Shown here: positions 34,057-43,675 of the stretch, piece by piece
How the letters are laid out: each line of letters begins with the position of its first letter
How positions within the stretch are numbered: position 1 is the stretch's first letter
DNA from: an uncultured Eubacterium sp.
Lineage (GTDB): Bacteria > Bacillota > Clostridia > Lachnospirales > Lachnospiraceae
Length of the DNA: 64,000 nucleotides
Direction of reading: 5' to 3'
Assembly: GCA_934320655.1 (NCBI GenBank)
Contig: CAKRFN010000006.1
Coordinates: forward strand, 1-64,000
The notes under the pieces: model-generated
What the model was told of the DNA's origin: nothing
What the model saw: the letters and a program-made list of their open reading frames with translations, nothing else
Databases searched by the model: none
Translations under genes and position numbers: made by a program

Positions 34057-34464
34057 TTATTTCAAATACCGCATCTTATTCTTGCGGTCACCATAGTCCT
34101 TGATGCGCGGCTCTTTCGTCACCTTCGGTGTGAGCGCACTGGACAATGTCTGGTTGATCTTGCTCTTGCAGTTCGCACAGAAACGTCCGGTCTTGATCGT
34201 CGCTCCGCACATCTCACACTCCAGTCCTACCGGCGAATCATCCGAAAAGCTCAGTCGTTCCTCACGCACCCACTGGCGAAGCTGGTTGGTGGAAACATCC
34301 ATATCCTCTGAAATCTGTGCGATTGTGGCATCTTTATGTTCCCAGATATAGGTCTTAACCTCCTGAAACTTCTTCTCCAGTGCCTCCATACATGCGGGAC
34401 ATCTTGTCGGTCCCGAGATATAATTAAACAGTCGTCCGCACGACCTGCATGTCCTTACTTCCAT
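34057..34464 (-). CDS. yvyF: YvyF-like flagellar operon protein (zinc ribbon + HTH)
   Basis: 135 residues from the ATG at 34464, chosen for GGGAGG upstream. Longer frames have no such site. N-terminal C-R-S-C-G-R-L-F-N-Y and C-P-A-C zinc ribbon, a helix-turn-helix-like middle (I-A-Q-I-S-E-D-M-D-V-S), and a second C-X2-C pair region (C-E-M-C... C-A-N-C). This matches the TIGR03826/YvyF family found beside comF and flagellar genes in Bacilli and Clostridia. Overlaps the end of comFC by 41 bp. Molecular role not well known. Confidence 0.75.
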   Translation of the reverse strand: MEVRTCRSCGRLFNYISGPTRCPACMEALEKKFQEVKTYIWEHKDATIAQISEDMDVSTNQLRQWVREERLSFSDDSPVGLECEMCGATIKTGRFCANCKSKINQTLSSALTPKVTKEPRIKDYGDRKNKMRYLK

Positions 34465-35230
34465 CTTCCAAGCCTCCCTGTTCTTCCCCTCCGATACAGA
34501 TACATAACAGATATACATCCCGTATGCCCGCCGTGTGCAGCGCATCCGCTGCCGCATCTGCGGTACTGCCTGTTGTATATATGTCATCAATGAGCAACAC
34601 TTTTTCTAATTGTACTATTTTTTTTGTCATTTGAAAAGCGTTTTTCAGATTATTTTTGCGTTCCTGTGGGCTTAGCGTCCGCTGCCTATCTGTATTGTGC
34701 ACACGTATGAGCAATCCCGTATCCATCGGTATTCCGCTCAGGCGTGACAATTCACGCGCAAGCAGCTCTGCCTGATTATACCCGCGGCTGCGTCTGCGCG
34801 ACGGATGGAGCGGAACCGGCACGATCACCTGCGGCTGTATCCGCCTGATCCAGTCCGCATACATTCCATACGCTTCTCGTGCCAGCACCGGCGCATAGTC
34901 ACGCCGGTTATTGTATTTCAGCCGGTGCATCGTACCGATCATCGCACCCCGATAGACAAATGCCGCCCGCCCCTGCGTATATGAATGGCGGTGCCTGCGG
35001 CAGTCCTCGCAGTATTCGACTCCCGCATGTATCCGTGCCAGCGGCTTGCCGCAGCGCATACAAAACGGGCTGTGCACGCGCTGTACACGCTTTTTACACG
35101 GCTCGCAGATTCTCCCGATGCCATCATCCGTGAGCATCTGGGGCTGCACCTCCCCACACACCGGGCAGACCGGCGGATAAAGTATTTTGACCATTGTATC
35201 TGCAATGATTTTTCCTACATGTCTGATCAA
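34424..35230 (-). CDS. comFC: ComF-family phosphoribosyltransferase-like protein
   Basis: 268 residues. N-terminal zinc ribbon (C-P-V-C, then C-E-P-C, C-M-R-C and C-E-D-C pairs) and a type I phosphoribosyltransferase fold with the PRPP loop V-L-L-I-D-D-I-Y-T-T-G-S-T. ComFC helps DNA uptake or processing in naturally competent bacteria and is kept in many non-competent ones. The start is a TTG with AGGA upstream. It begins 20 bp after recD2. Confidence 0.85.
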   Translation of the reverse strand: MIRHVGKIIADTMVKILYPPVCPVCGEVQPQMLTDDGIGRICEPCKKRVQRVHSPFCMRCGKPLARIHAGVEYCEDCRRHRHSYTQGRAAFVYRGAMIGTMHRLKYNNRRDYAPVLAREAYGMYADWIRRIQPQVIVPVPLHPSRRRSRGYNQAELLARELSRLSGIPMDTGLLIRVHNTDRQRTLSPQERKNNLKNAFQMTKKIVQLEKVLLIDDIYTTGSTADAAADALHTAGIRDVYLLCICIGGEEQGGLEDGSKDMQVVRTTV

Positions 35231-35250
35231 ATTTCTGTTTCCTATATTTA

Positions 35251-37455
35251 TTACTCCATTTTCCTTTCCGTGAGCTGTTCACTCAACCCACTGTAACGCC
35301 TTTGTTCCTGTACATTTTCCACCATCTGCGCAAATACGCGGTCGTCCCCGACGAGCGTCACACATTTTCTGGCTCTCGTGACTGCCGTGTAGAGCAGATT
35401 GCGGTTCATCAGCGGGCGCGGCCCCGCCAACAGCGGGATCACGACTGCCGGATACTCGCTGCCCTGTGATTTATGTATCGTGATCGCATAGGCAAGCTCG
35501 AGCTCATCGATCGCGCCAAACGGGTACTCGACCATCCTGCCCTCCTCGTATTCCACAGTCAGACTCTGCGCAAACGAGTCAATGATGCGGATCGTGCCCA
35601 TATCTCCGTTGAATACGCCCATTCCTTTGTCGATCGGGATTCCGTAACGGCTGCGCACTTCCCACTCAAGCTGATAATTGTTCTTTGTCTGCATCACCTT
35701 ATCGCCCTCACGGAACACGCCGTTCGGACGCTCTTTTTCCGATTTGGACGCATCCGGTGGGTTCAGGTACTGCTGTAGCACGACGTTCAAATGTTCCACA
35801 CCGAGCAGCCCCTTGCGCATCGGTGTGAGCACCTGTATGTCCTTCGGGGATGCCTCCACATATTTGGGCATCTTCTGAAGCACAAGCTGTAAGGTCACAT
35901 TGATGATCTGATCTGCATCATACCGTTTCAGGAAAAAGAAATCCATGCTCTGATTGTCCAGCGTGACCGGTTCTCCACGGTTGATCCGGTGCGCATTGAC
36001 AATGATGTCACTCTCCTTCGCCTGCCGGAAAATCTCTGTCAGTTCTACGACCGGAAGCTGTCCCGACACGATAATGTCCTTGAGCACGCGCCCCGGTCCG
36101 ACGCTCGGCAGCTGGTTCACATCCCCAACCAGAATCAGCCTTGTGCCGGGCATGATCGCCTTGAGCAGCGAATTCATCAGCGGCAGGTCTACCATCGACA
36201 TCTCATCAATGATCACAGCATCCGCCTCAAGCGGATTGCTCTCATCCCGCCCAAAACCGACAGCTTCCTCCCCGCCCAATTCCAGCATCCGGTGAATCGT
36301 GCGCGCCTCGTAGCCGGTCGTCTCACTCATACGCTTTGCCGCGCGTCCGGTCGGTGCGGCGAGCAGGAAATCGAGCCCTTCCAGATCAAAATAATGGATG
36401 ATCGCGTTGATCGTCGTTGTTTTTCCGGTTCCCGGCCCTCCTGTGAGCACAAATACACCCTCGCGCGCCGCTGCCACAACCGCCTGCCTCTGGTGATCCG
36501 CCAGCTCAAGTCCGGTCGCCTGCTCGATATGGCGCAGGCTTTGATACACATGTGCTTCGGAAATGTCCATTTCGACGTTGAGTTCCTGCAATCGCAGAGC
36601 GACGTTTGATTCCATATTATAAAAAATGGTCGCATAGACATGTACACCATCCGGTGCCTGTTTTTTGACAATGCGGCGTTCCATCGCAAGATCCATCAGA
36701 TTTTTCCCGACTGCCTCCGACGGCACTTCGAGCAGATCGACCGCCCGCGCGATCAGCTGTGGCTCCGGCAGATAGGTATGTCCCTCTCCCGATGCCTGTT
36801 GCAGACAATACAGCAGACCGCTCCGGATACGAAAATCAGAATCCGTGCGGATGCCTACCTTCGTCGCGATCTCATCCGCGATACGGAAGCCGACACCATC
36901 AATATCGTCCGCCAGCCGGTACGGGTTTTTCTGCAAAATACTGTACAATTCTTCCCCGTATGTATTGTAGATCTTGACTGCCAGCGTCAGGTTGATCCCA
37001 TATTGCTGCAAAAAGAGCATTGCCGAGCGCAGCGCCCGTTTTTCCTCGACCTGAATACTGATCTCCTGCGCTTTCCGCTCACTGATACCTTTGATCTCGG
37101 CAAGCCGTTCCGGTTCTTCCTCGATGATACGGAAGGTCTCTGCACCGAACCGTCTGACTATGCGCGCCGCCAGCGCAGCGCCCACGCCTTTGATCGCCCC
37201 CGATCCTAAATACCGCTCGATCGCCAGCTCATCCTCCGGCTCTTTCTCCACATAATGTGCTGCCTTGAACTGCCTTCCATAGCTGGGATGCTCGGTATAC
37301 TCACCCTCCAACTCGACATTCATGCCATCCGTCAGCCCCATCAATGTACCGACACAGGTCGTCATCGTGCCGTCTGTCATGAGTTCGAGGACGGTGTAGC
37401 CGTTATCGGCATTCTGAAAAATGATGTGGTCTACATAACCGGTGATATGTTCCAT
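35251..37455 (-). CDS. recD2: RecD2-type DNA helicase
   Basis: 734 residues, usual RecD2 size. N-terminal OB-like region, helix-hairpin-helix repeats (about 90-200: G-V-G-A-A-L-A, G-V-G-F-R-I-A), then a superfamily 1B helicase core: Walker A G-G-P-G-T-G-K-T-T near 344, Walker B D-E-M-S-M-V-D, and motif VI-like H-K-S-Q-G-S-E-Y-P with T-A-V-T-R-A-R near the end. It unwinds DNA 5' to 3' and acts in replication and repair. Separate from any RecBC genes. Confidence 0.93.
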   Translation of the reverse strand: MEHITGYVDHIIFQNADNGYTVLELMTDGTMTTCVGTLMGLTDGMNVELEGEYTEHPSYGRQFKAAHYVEKEPEDELAIERYLGSGAIKGVGAALAARIVRRFGAETFRIIEEEPERLAEIKGISERKAQEISIQVEEKRALRSAMLFLQQYGINLTLAVKIYNTYGEELYSILQKNPYRLADDIDGVGFRIADEIATKVGIRTDSDFRIRSGLLYCLQQASGEGHTYLPEPQLIARAVDLLEVPSEAVGKNLMDLAMERRIVKKQAPDGVHVYATIFYNMESNVALRLQELNVEMDISEAHVYQSLRHIEQATGLELADHQRQAVVAAAREGVFVLTGGPGTGKTTTINAIIHYFDLEGLDFLLAAPTGRAAKRMSETTGYEARTIHRMLELGGEEAVGFGRDESNPLEADAVIIDEMSMVDLPLMNSLLKAIMPGTRLILVGDVNQLPSVGPGRVLKDIIVSGQLPVVELTEIFRQAKESDIIVNAHRINRGEPVTLDNQSMDFFFLKRYDADQIINVTLQLVLQKMPKYVEASPKDIQVLTPMRKGLLGVEHLNVVLQQYLNPPDASKSEKERPNGVFREGDKVMQTKNNYQLEWEVRSRYGIPIDKGMGVFNGDMGTIRIIDSFAQSLTVEYEEGRMVEYPFGAIDELELAYAITIHKSQGSEYPAVVIPLLAGPRPLMNRNLLYTAVTRARKCVTLVGDDRVFAQMVENVQEQRRYSGLSEQLTERKME

Positions 37456-37478
37456 GTGTGTTGCTGCTCCTTCAATTT

Positions 37479-37504
37479 AAAAATGGGTGGGCAATGCCCA
37501 CCCA
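37479..37504 (-). terminator. Terminator after flgJ
   Basis: TGGGTGGGC/GCCCACCCA perfect 9-bp stem with a 3-nt loop and TTTTT on the minus-strand 3' side, 25 bp after the flgJ stop. Confidence 0.8.
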
Positions 37505-37528
37505 AGTATATTTCGTCTATATGTATGA

Positions 37529-37903
37529 TTATTCCTCGTCCGTTCCTGCCGGAACACCGTAGTTGCGGCACATCTGCTCATACAATGTCTGTGTGAGACG
37601 GTCTCCTACCTGATCGACGATCTTGTCTGCGATCTGCTCATTGACCTGTCCCATAAAATACTCGGTCATCTGCGAATTAGAAGAATCCTCGTCGCCTCCG
37701 AGCGATTGCTGTACGTTTTTGAGCATCTGCTCCACGAAATAGGACTCAAAATCCTTGATCGCCTGCTTCATCTCCGCCTCGCTGGAATTCGCATCAAGCC
37801 CCTGAATCGTGCTGTTGACACCACTTGCTGCTGTGGAACTGTTCGCATTGTTTGCGGTCTGCGTGAGATAACTGTACATACTGTCATTGATCGATACACT
37901 CAT
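37529..37903 (-). CDS. flgJ: Rod-binding protein, FlgJ N-terminal type
   Basis: 124 residues. The conserved helix F-E-S-Y-F-V-E-Q-M-L-K and the M-T-E-Y-F-M-G-Q-V segment match the rod-capping domain of FlgJ. The muramidase domain of proteobacterial FlgJ is absent, as usual in Firmicutes. Ribosome binding site AGGAGG lies in the 10-bp gap after flgG. It guides assembly of rod subunits through the wall. Confidence 0.85.
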   Translation of the reverse strand: MSVSINDSMYSYLTQTANNANSSTAASGVNSTIQGLDANSSEAEMKQAIKDFESYFVEQMLKNVQQSLGGDEDSSNSQMTEYFMGQVNEQIADKIVDQVGDRLTQTLYEQMCRNYGVPAGTDEE

Positions 37904-37913
37904 GGGCTGCCTC

Positions 37914-38732
37914 CTATCGCTTCAACTGGTTTGCCTGACCGAGCATCTCGTCAGATGCCTGTATTGCCTTAGAATTCAGCTCATAGGCACGCTGTGCCAC
38001 GATCAGATTGACCATCTCGTCTGCCACCTGCACGTTGGAGGACTCCAGATAGTTCTGACGCAGCTTACTCTTGATCAGATTCACGCCGTTTCCCGCCTCG
38101 TTCAGTGCATTTCCGGAGGCTACCGTCTCTCGGAAATAAGTACCTGCGACCTTTTCCAGTCCTGCCGGATTGTTAAACTGCCACAGTCCGATCGTCTGGT
38201 TCAGACTCACAAAATTGCCGTCCGGCGTCTTGTAGCCTGCCTGCCCGTACTGATTGATTGAAACAGTATTCGCATCGATATCCTGCGGGATCACGATCGG
38301 ATTGCCCTCCTGATCGAGTACATAATAACCCTCGGCAGTCGCCAGCGTCAGTCCGTCCTCACCGTTTGTCCAGAAGAAATCACCGTTTCTCGTATAGCTG
38401 ATCTCTCCGTCCACGCCCTGAATGCCGAAAAATCCATCGCCCTCGATGGCGAATGCGGTGTTGCTCTCGGATGCGATCAGTTCGCCCTCCTTGAAGCTCG
38501 ATGTCATGGACGATACACGTGTTCCGAGTCCGACCTGTGCAGGAATCGGTTTCTGATCGCCGTTTGCTGTTGTTGTACGTGTCTGCAGTGTCTGATACAG
38601 CAGACTCTTGAATTCTGCCTTTTCACTGCGGTATCCTGTCGTATTGACGTTCGCTAAATTGTTCGCGATCGTGTCTACATTGGTCTGCTGAGCCAACATA
38701 CCGGATGCTGCACTCCACAATGCTCTCATCAT
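37914..38732 (-). CDS. flgG: Flagellar basal-body rod protein FlgG (FlhP-like)
   Basis: 272 residues. N-terminal rod motif (M-R-A-L-W-S-A-A-S-G-M then N-N-L-A-N-V-N-T-T-G-Y), central beta domain with G-D-G-F-F-G-I, and C-terminal helix V-N-L-I-V-A-Q-R-A-Y-E-L-N-S-K. Forms the distal rod of the flagellum. Second of a paralogous pair downstream of mbl, as in the mbl-flhO-flhP set of Bacillus. Confidence 0.88.
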   Translation of the reverse strand: MMRALWSAASGMLAQQTNVDTIANNLANVNTTGYRSEKAEFKSLLYQTLQTRTTTANGDQKPIPAQVGLGTRVSSMTSSFKEGELIASESNTAFAIEGDGFFGIQGVDGEISYTRNGDFFWTNGEDGLTLATAEGYYVLDQEGNPIVIPQDIDANTVSINQYGQAGYKTPDGNFVSLNQTIGLWQFNNPAGLEKVAGTYFRETVASGNALNEAGNGVNLIKSKLRQNYLESSNVQVADEMVNLIVAQRAYELNSKAIQASDEMLGQANQLKR

Positions 38733-38815
38733 ATGGGTATTACTCCTTTTACGCCCTTCCGTGGACTGATAGTTTTATCCTTATAGTGTATCATCGGCTA
38801 GTTGTTCCAAAAACT

Positions 38816-39616
38816 TTATACCCGTCCGACATTATTAACTGCCTTGTCCAACATGCCATCTACGGTCTGGATGACCTTCTGGTTGGACTCATAGGCTCTG
38901 GTGATCGTGATCATGTTGACCATCTCAGAGACTACATTGACGTTGGACGCCTCGATATATCCCTGACGGACACGCGCGTTGGATACTGTGGAAACAGCTC
39001 CGTCCACGGTCTGGTACAGGTTTTCGCCGTATTTTTCCAGATAGTTATAATCTTCAAAATCGACCGTTCCGAGCTGGGCAACCATCTGGTCATTCTGCCA
39101 GATAAAGCCCTTCTCATCGATCTTAAACTCCTGATTCGGGTCGAGACGGATAAAATTGTTCGCTCCGGGATCGCCGTTCTGCGCACCTGCCTGATTCAGC
39201 ACATAGTCTCCGTCTTTTGTCACGAGATAGCCGTCCGTATTAACAGTAAACGCGCCGTCTCTCGTATATTTTACCGAGGTCACGCCGTCCTTGCTCGTGA
39301 AGGATACCGCAAAAAATCCGTCGCCGTCAAGTGCGACATCATACTGGCTGTCCGTCACGCGGAAACTGCCCTGCGAATAATCGGTATATGTTTCTCCGAT
39401 CATAACACCGGGTGTCACCCGTCCCAAAGGTACCGGCAGACCGTCGTCCGACATATCCCGGATCTTGACCGCAAGGTGTTCGTCAAACGTCTGCGAGGTC
39501 GCTCCCTCCTTCTTATATCCATTGGTATCTGCGTTTGCCAGATTGTTTGTCATCACATCCAGCTGGTTCATTTCATTCACCATACCGGACCACGCCGTGT
39601 AGAGTCCTTTTACCAT
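38816..39616 (-). CDS. flgF: Flagellar basal-body rod protein FlgF (FlhO-like)
   Basis: 266 residues, paralogue of the next gene. M-V-K-G-L-Y-T-A-W-S-G-M then N-N-L-A-N-A-D-T-N-G-Y at the N-terminus, D-G-D-G-F-F-A-V in the middle and V-N-M-I-T-I-T-R-A-Y-E-S-N at the C-terminus. Proximal rod component. Which of the two is FlgF and which FlgG rests on order and the shorter C-terminus. Confidence 0.85.
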   Translation of the reverse strand: MVKGLYTAWSGMVNEMNQLDVMTNNLANADTNGYKKEGATSQTFDEHLAVKIRDMSDDGLPVPLGRVTPGVMIGETYTDYSQGSFRVTDSQYDVALDGDGFFAVSFTSKDGVTSVKYTRDGAFTVNTDGYLVTKDGDYVLNQAGAQNGDPGANNFIRLDPNQEFKIDEKGFIWQNDQMVAQLGTVDFEDYNYLEKYGENLYQTVDGAVSTVSNARVRQGYIEASNVNVVSEMVNMITITRAYESNQKVIQTVDGMLDKAVNNVGRV

Positions 39617-39649
39617 ATCCTGTCCCTCTTAAATCAATTACTCTTGTGA

Positions 39650-40645
39650 TTAGTCGTCATCGCGCTTTCCCGCAAGAAATTCTACATATTTTCCAGTGCC
39701 GATCGCCACACAGGTCATCGGCTCATCCGCTGTCATCGTATTGATACCGGTCTTGTCCTCGATCAACTCCTCGAGTCCTCGCAGCAACGCGCCGCCTCCA
39801 GTGAGCACGATACCGCGCTCCGCAACGTCTGCGACCAGCTCCGGCGGTGTCTTCTCCAATACACTGTGGATCGCCTCCACGATGCGGTTTGTCGCCTCGC
39901 GCAGCGCTTCCTCTGTCTCCTCTGCCGATACAGTCACGGTCTTGGGAAGTCCGGTCACGAGGTTTCGTCCACGGACATCCATCGTGCCGCCGTCGGGCAG
40001 CGGATAGCAGGTTCCGATCTTGATCTTGATATCCTCTGCGGTGCGCTCACCGATCAGAAGATTGTGTTTTTTACGCATATAACGTACGAGTGCCTCATCG
40101 AAATCGTCTCCGGCGATCTTGATGGAGGTCGATACGACCGATCCACCGAGTGAAATCACAGCGATGTCCGCAGTTCCTCCGCCGATATCCACGATCATGT
40201 TTCCGCACGGTCTGGAGATGTCAATGCCGGCTCCGATCGCTGCCGCAATCGGCTCCTCGATGATCTCTACTTCTCTCGCGCCTGCCTGAAAAGTCGCATC
40301 CTCTACTGCCTTTTTCTCTACCTCTGTGACACCGCTCGGTACACAGACGCTGACACGCGGCTTGCGGAATGTCTTTTTGCCGATCGCTTTCTGTATAAAA
40401 TACTGGATCATTTTCTCTGTCACAGTATAGTCAGAAATCACGCCCTGACGCAGCGGACGCACCGCCACGATATTGCCGGGAGTACGACCTAACATCAGAC
40501 GCGCTTCCTCTCCGATCGCCTTGATCTTATTCGTGTCGCGGTCAAAAGCCACTACTGAGGGCTCCTTTAATACGACACCTTTTCCTTTAATGTAAACGAG
40601 AATACTCGCAGTTCCCAAATCGATTCCGATATCTGTTCCAACCAT
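39650..40645 (-). CDS. mbl: MreB-family rod-shape protein Mbl
   Basis: 331 residues, actin fold: I-G-I-D-L-G-T-A-S phosphate 1, V-D-I-G-G-G-T-A-D phosphate 2, I-V-L-T-G-G-G-A-L-L-R adenosine motif. Polymerises along the membrane and guides side-wall synthesis. The flagellar rod genes directly downstream make this the Mbl rather than the MreB paralogue (no mreCD here). AAGGAG 8 nt before the ATG and a good promoter upstream. Confidence 0.88.
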   Translation of the reverse strand: MVGTDIGIDLGTASILVYIKGKGVVLKEPSVVAFDRDTNKIKAIGEEARLMLGRTPGNIVAVRPLRQGVISDYTVTEKMIQYFIQKAIGKKTFRKPRVSVCVPSGVTEVEKKAVEDATFQAGAREVEIIEEPIAAAIGAGIDISRPCGNMIVDIGGGTADIAVISLGGSVVSTSIKIAGDDFDEALVRYMRKKHNLLIGERTAEDIKIKIGTCYPLPDGGTMDVRGRNLVTGLPKTVTVSAEETEEALREATNRIVEAIHSVLEKTPPELVADVAERGIVLTGGGALLRGLEELIEDKTGINTMTADEPMTCVAIGTGKYVEFLAGKRDDD

Positions 40646-40720
40646 CTTACAGTCTCCTTAATATTGATACACGCAGGCTCCCCTGTACCTTTGCGGTCTC
40701 AAAGAGCCATCATACACTAT

Positions 40721-40774
40721 GTTCTATTTTTTCTCATATAGAACTATTATATACAATAAATTCCATTTTTCCAA
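40721..40774 (-). promoter_or_regulatory. Promoter of mbl with inverted repeat at the start site
   Basis: TTGGAA (40769-40774), 17 bp, TATAAT (40746-40751) on the minus strand. Right at the expected transcription start is GTTCTAT-N10-ATAGAAC (40721-40744), placed for a repressor or an early transcript hairpin. The -35 box nearly touches the uvrA stop. Confidence 0.65.
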
Positions 40775-40779
40775 GTGGT

Positions 40780-43611
40780 TTAGAGATTTTTCAAATATTT
40801 CTGCAAATATCGACCGGTATAGGAGGCTTCTACGGCACAGATTTCCTCCGGCGTACCCGTGGCAACGACAGTTCCGCCGCCGTCTCCGCCCTCAGGACCC
40901 ATATCGATGATATAGTCTGCGGTCTTGATGACATCCAGATTATGCTCGATCACGATGACCGTGTTGCCGCCATCGGATAACCGGCGCAGGATCTCTACGA
41001 GCTTGTTGACATCTTCAAAATGCAGTCCGGTCGTCGGTTCGTCCAGAATATAGATCGTCTTGCCGGTACTGCGGCGGCTCAGCTCTGTGGCGAGCTTGAT
41101 CCGCTGCGCCTCTCCGCCTGAAAGCTCGGTCGAGGGCTGTCCAAGCCGGATGTAGGACAATCCGACATCGTACAGCGTCTGGATCTTGTTGTGGATGCTC
41201 GGCACATGCTTGAAAAACTCAAGCGCCTCCTCCACGGTCATGTTGAGCACATCATAGATCGTCTTACCCTTATAGCGGACTTCGAGTGTCTCTCGGTTGT
41301 AGCGTTTGCCGCCGCAGACCTCACACGGCACATACACATCCGGCAGGAAGTGCATCTCGATCTTGATAATACCGTCTCCGGAGCACGCCTCACAGCGTCC
41401 GCCCTTCACGTTAAAGCTGAAACGTCCTTTTTTATAGCCCTTTGCCTTTGCATCGGGTGTCGCCGCAAACAGATCACGGATCATGTCAAAGACACCCGTG
41501 TAAGTCGCCGGATTGGAACGCGGAGTACGCCCGATCGGCGACTGGTCAATGTCGATGACTTTGTCGAGCTGCTCTAAGCCTACAATCTCATCGTGATCTC
41601 CCGCAACCGTGCGCGCGCGGTTCAGCTCCTTCGCCAGTGTTTTATATAAAATCTCATTCGTGAGCGAGCTTTTTCCGGAACCGGACACACCGGTCACACA
41701 GGTCATGATACCGAGCGGGAACTGTACGTCGATATTTTTCAGATTGTTCTCCCTGGCTCCCTTTACAGTCAGCCATCCGGTGGGCTGACGGCGCTCTGCC
41801 GGCACCGGAATCTTCTTTTTGCCGCTCAGATAAGCTCCGGTGATCGATTTCGGGTTTTTCATGATCTGCTTTGCAGTACCGCACGCGATGACCTGCCCGC
41901 CGTGTTCGCCCGCGCCGGGTCCGATATCCACAATATAGTCTGCTGCCAGCATCGTATCCTCGTCATGCTCCACGACGATCAGCGTATTGCCGAGATCGCG
42001 CAGATGCTTGAGCGTGTCGAGCAGCTTGTCATTGTCTCTCTGGTGCAGTCCGATACTCGGCTCGTCCAGAATGTAGGCGACTCCGACGAGACCGGAACCG
42101 ATCTGTGTCGCAAGACGGATACGCTGCGCCTCACCGCCGGAAAGCGTACCGGTCGCACGCGACAGTGAGAGGTAATCGAGCCCGACATCCACCAGAAACT
42201 GCACGCGGGCGCGGATCTCCTTTAAAATCTGATCCCCGATCAGATGCTGCTGCTCACTCAGATTCAGTTCGCCGAGATAGCTGTGCAGGTTTTTGATCGA
42301 AAGATTCGTGATCTCATAAATATTTTTATCTGCGACGGTCACTGCCAGCGACTCCCGCTTCAAACGCTGTCCGCCACACAGTTTACACGGCGTGATCCGC
42401 ATGAATTCCTCATATTCCTGCTTCATCGTGTCGGAATGCGTCTCACGGTAACGGCGGTTGACATTTTTGATCAGTCCCTCGAAAAATACGTCATAGACTC
42501 CCTCACCGCGCTGACCTTTATAATAGACTTTGACCTCGCGGTCTGCGCCGTAAATGAGCATATGGCGGATCTCCTCCGGCAGTTCACGGTACGGTGTATC
42601 GAGACTGAAGCCGTATGCCTGTGACAATGCCTTTAAAATCGCATAGGTATAGCTCTTGGGATCGGTCGATGACTGCCAGCCCATAACCTGAATCGCACCC
42701 TCGCTGAGCGAAAGCTTTTTGTCCGGAATCATCAGATCCTCATGAAATTCCATCTTGTAGCCGAGTCCGAAGCACTCCGGACAGGCGCCAAACGGGTTGT
42801 TAAACGAAAAACTGCGCGGTTCGATCTCATCAATGCTGATTCCGCAGTCGGGACACGCAAAGCTCATGGAAAAATTCAACGGTTCGGCATCTGCCACATC
42901 GACGACGAGCAGACCGTCCGCCAGTTCGAGTACATTTTCGATGGAATCGGTCAGACGCTTCTCGATGCCTGCTTTTACAACCAGTCGGTCTACGACGATC
43001 TCAATATTATGCTTGATATTTTTGTCCAGCGTGATCTCCTCGGTCAGCTCGTACATGCTGCCATCTACGATCGCGCGCACATAGCCGCTGCGCCGCGCCT
43101 GCTCAAACAGTTTGGCGTGTGTGCCTTTGCGCCCGCGCACAACCGGCGCAAGCAACTGGATCTTGGTGCGCTCCGGCAGTTCCATGATCTGATCGACCAT
43201 CTGATCGACGGTCTGCCTGCGGATCTCGCGTCCGCATTTCGGACAATGCGGAATGCCGATGCGCGCGTACAGCAGTCGGAAATAGTCGTAAATCTCGGTG
43301 ACTGTTCCGACGGTCGATCTGGGGTTGCGGTTGGTAGATTTCTGGTCGATCGAGATCGCCGGGGACAAGCCCTCTATTTTTTCTACGTTTGGTTTTTCCA
43401 TCTGCCCGAGGAACTGGCGGGCGTAGGATGAGAGCGACTCCATATAACGACGCTGTCCCTCCGCATAGATCGTATCGAATGCCAGCGAGGATTTTCCTGA
43501 TCCGCTCAATCCCGTAAGTACGACAAATTCATCTCTCGGTATGTCGAGATCTATATTTTTCAGGTTGTGCTCGCAGGCACCACGTATTTTTATATATTTA
43601 CGTTCTTTCAT
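40780..43611 (-). CDS. uvrA: Excinuclease ABC subunit A
   Basis: 943 residues. Two ABC modules: Walker A G-L-S-G-S-G-K-S-S near 35 and G-V-S-G-S-G-K-S-S near 640, two L-S-G-G-E-A-Q-R signatures, and zinc fingers (C-P-K-C-G, C-P-D-C-G, C-E-A-C-S-G-D-G). UvrA2 finds bulky DNA lesions and loads UvrB. Downstream of uvrB after a 349-bp gap that holds a large palindrome. AAAGG ribosome binding site. Confidence 0.97.
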   Translation of the reverse strand: MKERKYIKIRGACEHNLKNIDLDIPRDEFVVLTGLSGSGKSSLAFDTIYAEGQRRYMESLSSYARQFLGQMEKPNVEKIEGLSPAISIDQKSTNRNPRSTVGTVTEIYDYFRLLYARIGIPHCPKCGREIRRQTVDQMVDQIMELPERTKIQLLAPVVRGRKGTHAKLFEQARRSGYVRAIVDGSMYELTEEITLDKNIKHNIEIVVDRLVVKAGIEKRLTDSIENVLELADGLLVVDVADAEPLNFSMSFACPDCGISIDEIEPRSFSFNNPFGACPECFGLGYKMEFHEDLMIPDKKLSLSEGAIQVMGWQSSTDPKSYTYAILKALSQAYGFSLDTPYRELPEEIRHMLIYGADREVKVYYKGQRGEGVYDVFFEGLIKNVNRRYRETHSDTMKQEYEEFMRITPCKLCGGQRLKRESLAVTVADKNIYEITNLSIKNLHSYLGELNLSEQQHLIGDQILKEIRARVQFLVDVGLDYLSLSRATGTLSGGEAQRIRLATQIGSGLVGVAYILDEPSIGLHQRDNDKLLDTLKHLRDLGNTLIVVEHDEDTMLAADYIVDIGPGAGEHGGQVIACGTAKQIMKNPKSITGAYLSGKKKIPVPAERRQPTGWLTVKGARENNLKNIDVQFPLGIMTCVTGVSGSGKSSLTNEILYKTLAKELNRARTVAGDHDEIVGLEQLDKVIDIDQSPIGRTPRSNPATYTGVFDMIRDLFAATPDAKAKGYKKGRFSFNVKGGRCEACSGDGIIKIEMHFLPDVYVPCEVCGGKRYNRETLEVRYKGKTIYDVLNMTVEEALEFFKHVPSIHNKIQTLYDVGLSYIRLGQPSTELSGGEAQRIKLATELSRRSTGKTIYILDEPTTGLHFEDVNKLVEILRRLSDGGNTVIVIEHNLDVIKTADYIIDMGPEGGDGGGTVVATGTPEEICAVEASYTGRYLQKYLKNL

Positions 43612-43675
43612 GATGTACCTTTCTTATTTTTTATATATGTAAATGTGTAACTGGTAATTTATTGTCCTCTCGGAC

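Noticed and set aside
38705..39649. Plus-strand open frame (314 codons) opposite flgF
   Set aside because: Antisense shadow of a well-supported flagellar gene.
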